DNA from: Shewanella marisflavi
Lineage (GTDB): Bacteria > Pseudomonadota > Gammaproteobacteria > Enterobacterales > Shewanellaceae
DNA length: 64,000 bases
Direction of reading: 5' to 3'
NCBI RefSeq assembly: GCF_023283925.1
Contig: NZ_JAKIKX010000004.1
Coordinates: 248,001 to 312,000, forward strand
Position 1 is the stretch's first letter. Every line of letters begins with the position of its first letter. Positions 61,638 through 64,000 of the stretch are shown piece by piece. The notes beneath the pieces were generated by a model. It was given only the letters and a program-made list of their open reading frames with translations. It was not told the origin of the DNA and made no database searches. A program made the translations under genes and the position numbers.

Positions 61638-63924
61638 ACAATTTCATTGTGTGACTGTTGGCAACCCAAATGCGGGTAAATCAACACTATTTAATGCCCT
61701 AACCGGAGCTAACCAACAGGTGGGTAACTGGTCAGGGGTGACGGTTGAGAAAAAGACTGGCCAATTTACGTTAAATGACACTGAGGTGTTGTTGACGGAT
61801 CTTCCCGGTATTTACGATCTCTTGCCAGCAGGCAGCAGCTGCGATTGCTCTCTCGATGAGCAAATTGCCCAGCAGTATCTGGCTGAGGCGCAGATGGATG
61901 GCATCATCAACTTAGTGGATGCGACCAACATTGAGCGTCACCTATACCTGACGGTGCAGCTGCGTGAACTTGGTATCCCTATGGTGGTGGTGATCAACAA
62001 GATAGATGCAGCTAAGGCTCAGGGGATCGAGGTCGATGTTACCAAGATGACCAAAGAGTTAGGCTGTCCGGTGATCGCCGTCTGTTCTCGTGATGTCAAT
62101 GATATTAAGCAGGTTCAGGCCCAGGTGGTGGATCTGCTAGACGGCAAGGTCTCAGAGGCGCCATTGGTACTGGATTACGATGTTGAGATTGAGGCGGGAA
62201 TTAAAGCGCTGTTTGAGCGAGACAGCCAACTGAGTCGTGGCCGAGCCTTGGCAATGATGGGCAATGGCTTAGGCTGTGGTCAGTGTAAAAATGGCCAGAT
62301 GCTTTCAGAGGTTTCTCAGTGCTCTGAGAAACTTGCGGCTCAGGGCAAAGATATCGAGATCATGGTAGCGACTACTCGTTTTGATTTCGTGCAGAAAGTA
62401 TTTAACGAGTCGGTAAAAGCCGCCGATGTACAAACCATCAGTGATCGCTTAGACAAGCTGGTATTGCATCCGATAGCCGGGGTCCCAGTATTTCTGTTCG
62501 TGATGTATCTGATGTTCATGTTCAGTATTAATGTGGGCAGTGCTTTCATCGACTTCTTCGATATCACGGCCGGTGCCTTGTTTGTTGACCATCTCGGCGC
62601 CTTTATGAGTAACGTGGGCGTGCCTGCTTGGTTAGTCACTATTGTTGCTGGTGGCGTGGGACAAGGTATTCAAACCGTTGCGACCTTTATTCCGGTGATC
62701 GCCGCGCTCTTTTTGGCACTGTCTGTCTTAGAAGGCTCGGGTTATATGGCTCGCGCAGCTTTTGTGGTGGACGGATTGATGCGTCGCATCGGTTTGCCGG
62801 GTAAGGCGTTTGTGCCTATGATTGTCGGCTTTGGTTGTTCAGTGCCTGCAATTATGGCGACCCGTACCTTAGGCAGTGAGCGTGAGCGTATCGTGACGGG
62901 TATGATGGCACCCTTTATGTCTTGTGGTGCACGTCTGCCTGTTTACGCCCTATTTGCAGCGGCCTTCTTCCCTGAATCGGGCCAGAACCTAGTGTTTTTG
63001 CTTTATATCATAGGTGTATTCGCGGCTATCGGTACAGGCTTACTGCTAAGGTCGACCTTACTACCCGGCAGCAGCAGCGCCGTAGTGATGGAACTGCCTA
63101 ACTATGAAAAGCCTAAGTTTAAGGCGGTGATGGCCAGAACCGGTAAGCGCACCAAGAGCTTTATTCTAGGAGCGGGTAAAACCATTGTGATTGTGGTTAC
63201 TCTGCTTCACTTTGTTAACTCTATCGGTGTCGATGGCAGCTTCGGACATGAAGACAGCTCTGAATCTGTGCTGAGTGTGGCGAGTCAAAAGGTGACTCCT
63301 TTCTTCTCACCAATGGGGATAGAGAAAGACAACTGGCCAGCCACAGTCGGTATCATCACTGGTATCTTTGCTAAAGAGGCGGTAGTTGGCACCTTAAATA
63401 GTCTCTATTCCACTTCGGGTGGTGACGAGGAGGCTTTAGCACCATTTTCTGAAAGCTTTAGTGAAGCCTTAGCAACGATTCCTGAGAACTTGTTTGGTAT
63501 CGCGCCAGAAGATCCGCTATCTATGTCAGTAGGGGATATCGAGAGTATTGAAACTGCCTCAAGCGAGCTGGATGTAGATACCTCGACCTTCAGTGCGCTG
63601 CAGAGTGGCTTTACAGGTATTACAGCGGCATTTGCGTACTTGCTCTTCATCTTGCTTTATACGCCATGTGTGGCCGCAATGGGGGCGTTAGTGGGCGAAT
63701 TTGGCTCTCGCTGGGCGACCTTTGCAGCGACTTGGACATTCGCACTGGCCTATGGCACAGCAACCGTCTTCTATCAGGTGATGACCTTTGCGGCTCACCC
63801 ATTGCAATCGGGTCTCTGGATAGCCTTCTTTGTGGTGGCCTTGGTGGTCTTTTACCTCTGGCTTAAGCGCAAAGGGCAGCGCGCCCAGACGATCATTCCT
63901 GTTATCAATGTGGTAACTGAATAG
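61630..63924 (+). CDS. feoB: FeoB ferrous iron transporter
   Basis: A 764-residue protein. The N-terminal G domain has GNPNAGKSTLF (P-loop), DLPGIYDL and NKID, then a helical inhibitory domain. The membrane part from about residue 285 has GVPVFLFVMYLMFMF, FVPMIVGFGCSVPAIMATR and PFMSCGARLPVYA gates with their cysteines. It imports ferrous iron across the inner membrane, the product expected when the nearby Mtr proteins reduce ferric iron. A CGQCKNGQ stretch lies in the cytosolic linker. No feoC is visible before the terminator. Confidence 0.97.
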   Translation: MAKQFHCVTVGNPNAGKSTLFNALTGANQQVGNWSGVTVEKKTGQFTLNDTEVLLTDLPGIYDLLPAGSSCDCSLDEQIAQQYLAEAQMDGIINLVDATNIERHLYLTVQLRELGIPMVVVINKIDAAKAQGIEVDVTKMTKELGCPVIAVCSRDVNDIKQVQAQVVDLLDGKVSEAPLVLDYDVEIEAGIKALFERDSQLSRGRALAMMGNGLGCGQCKNGQMLSEVSQCSEKLAAQGKDIEIMVATTRFDFVQKVFNESVKAADVQTISDRLDKLVLHPIAGVPVFLFVMYLMFMFSINVGSAFIDFFDITAGALFVDHLGAFMSNVGVPAWLVTIVAGGVGQGIQTVATFIPVIAALFLALSVLEGSGYMARAAFVVDGLMRRIGLPGKAFVPMIVGFGCSVPAIMATRTLGSERERIVTGMMAPFMSCGARLPVYALFAAAFFPESGQNLVFLLYIIGVFAAIGTGLLLRSTLLPGSSSAVVMELPNYEKPKFKAVMARTGKRTKSFILGAGKTIVIVVTLLHFVNSIGVDGSFGHEDSSESVLSVASQKVTPFFSPMGIEKDNWPATVGIITGIFAKEAVVGTLNSLYSTSGGDEEALAPFSESFSEALATIPENLFGIAPEDPLSMSVGDIESIETASSELDVDTSTFSALQSGFTGITAAFAYLLFILLYTPCVAAMGALVGEFGSRWATFAATWTFALAYGTATVFYQVMTFAAHPLQSGLWIAFFVVALVVFYLWLKRKGQRAQTIIPVINVVTE

Positions 63925-63952
63925 ACAATCGACCCGCGTTAAGTCAGTCGTT

Positions 63953-63995
63953 AAAAACAGAAAAGCAGCGATTTATCGCTGCTTTTCTGTTTTTG
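63953..63995 (+). terminator. Terminator after feoB
   Basis: A long perfect hairpin with 20-base arms beginning AAAAACAGAAAAGCAGCGAT, ending in a T run, 29 bases past the feoB stop. Confidence 0.93.
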
Positions 63996-64000
63996 CGCTA

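Overview
The window looks like chromosomal DNA of a marine, metal-reducing Shewanella (Gammaproteobacteria, Alteromonadales). This rests on gene content. The right third is the extracellular electron transfer locus known from S. oneidensis as mtrBAC-omcA-mtrFED next to feoAB, and much of the rest is typical Shewanella housekeeping (LiuR-type leucine catabolism, HexR/MetJ-like sites, PanP, SdaR-glycerate genes). The species is not determined; gene order with extra OmcA paralogues recalls deep-sea/marine strains, which is inference.

Layout. 1-4764 (minus): the leucine/isovalerate operon liuRABCD, with liuD cut by the window edge, preceded by a candidate LiuR operator. 5332-7236: a PrpE-type acyl-CoA synthetase. 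7.5-9.7 kb: a small membrane protein, and a zinc-free reductase divergent from an OhrR-like MarR regulator with three repeated operator-like sites between them. 9.9-11.5 kb: gnd with a HexR-like promoter site. 11.5-13.8 kb: a large XRE/RamB-like regulator divergent from a short protein that resembles only the central alpha/beta domain of malate synthase G. 13.9-18.1 kb: menA, an SDR lacking its catalytic tyrosine, tesB-ybaY and a small tail-anchored protein. 18.1-19.4 kb: a pyrimidine tandem repeat, a perfect FNR/EtrA box and ompW. 19.4-25.8 kb: an SDR, ybaY2-metA behind tandem MetJ-like boxes, a GNAT, kefG-kefB and an RluA-family enzyme. 26-32.3 kb: a periplasmic binding protein with a diguanylate cyclase, a phosphohexomutase, a VOC protein, a GyrI-like/WYL-regulator pair and a DCC protein. 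32.3-42.7 kb: panP, glycerate kinase and permease under a perfect palindrome (candidate SdaR site), a PuuD-like hydrolase, a TDT transporter, a large RluA-type synthase and sdaR.

42.8-61.0 kb (minus) holds nine electron-transfer genes. mtrD-mtrE-mtrF plus a third OmcA-like cytochrome form one apparent operon ending in a terminator. Two further OmcA-like decahaem lipoproteins follow, each with its own terminator, then mtrC-mtrA-mtrB. The window therefore encodes two complete porin-cytochrome modules (MtrCAB, MtrFDE) and three extra surface decahaem proteins: five outer-surface lipoproteins with 50 haem motifs and two periplasmic proteins with 20. menA supplies the menaquinone pathway that feeds this route. 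The iron importer genes feoAB diverge from mtrD across an intergenic region with a near-perfect CRP site, two Fur-like boxes and an FNR-like box, linking iron reduction with ferrous iron uptake.

No mobile element, CRISPR array, rRNA or tRNA was recognised. The best candidates for under-described biology are the stand-alone malate-synthase-G domain with its divergent regulator, and the OmcA paralogue expansion with varied cysteine-pair spacing in domain III.
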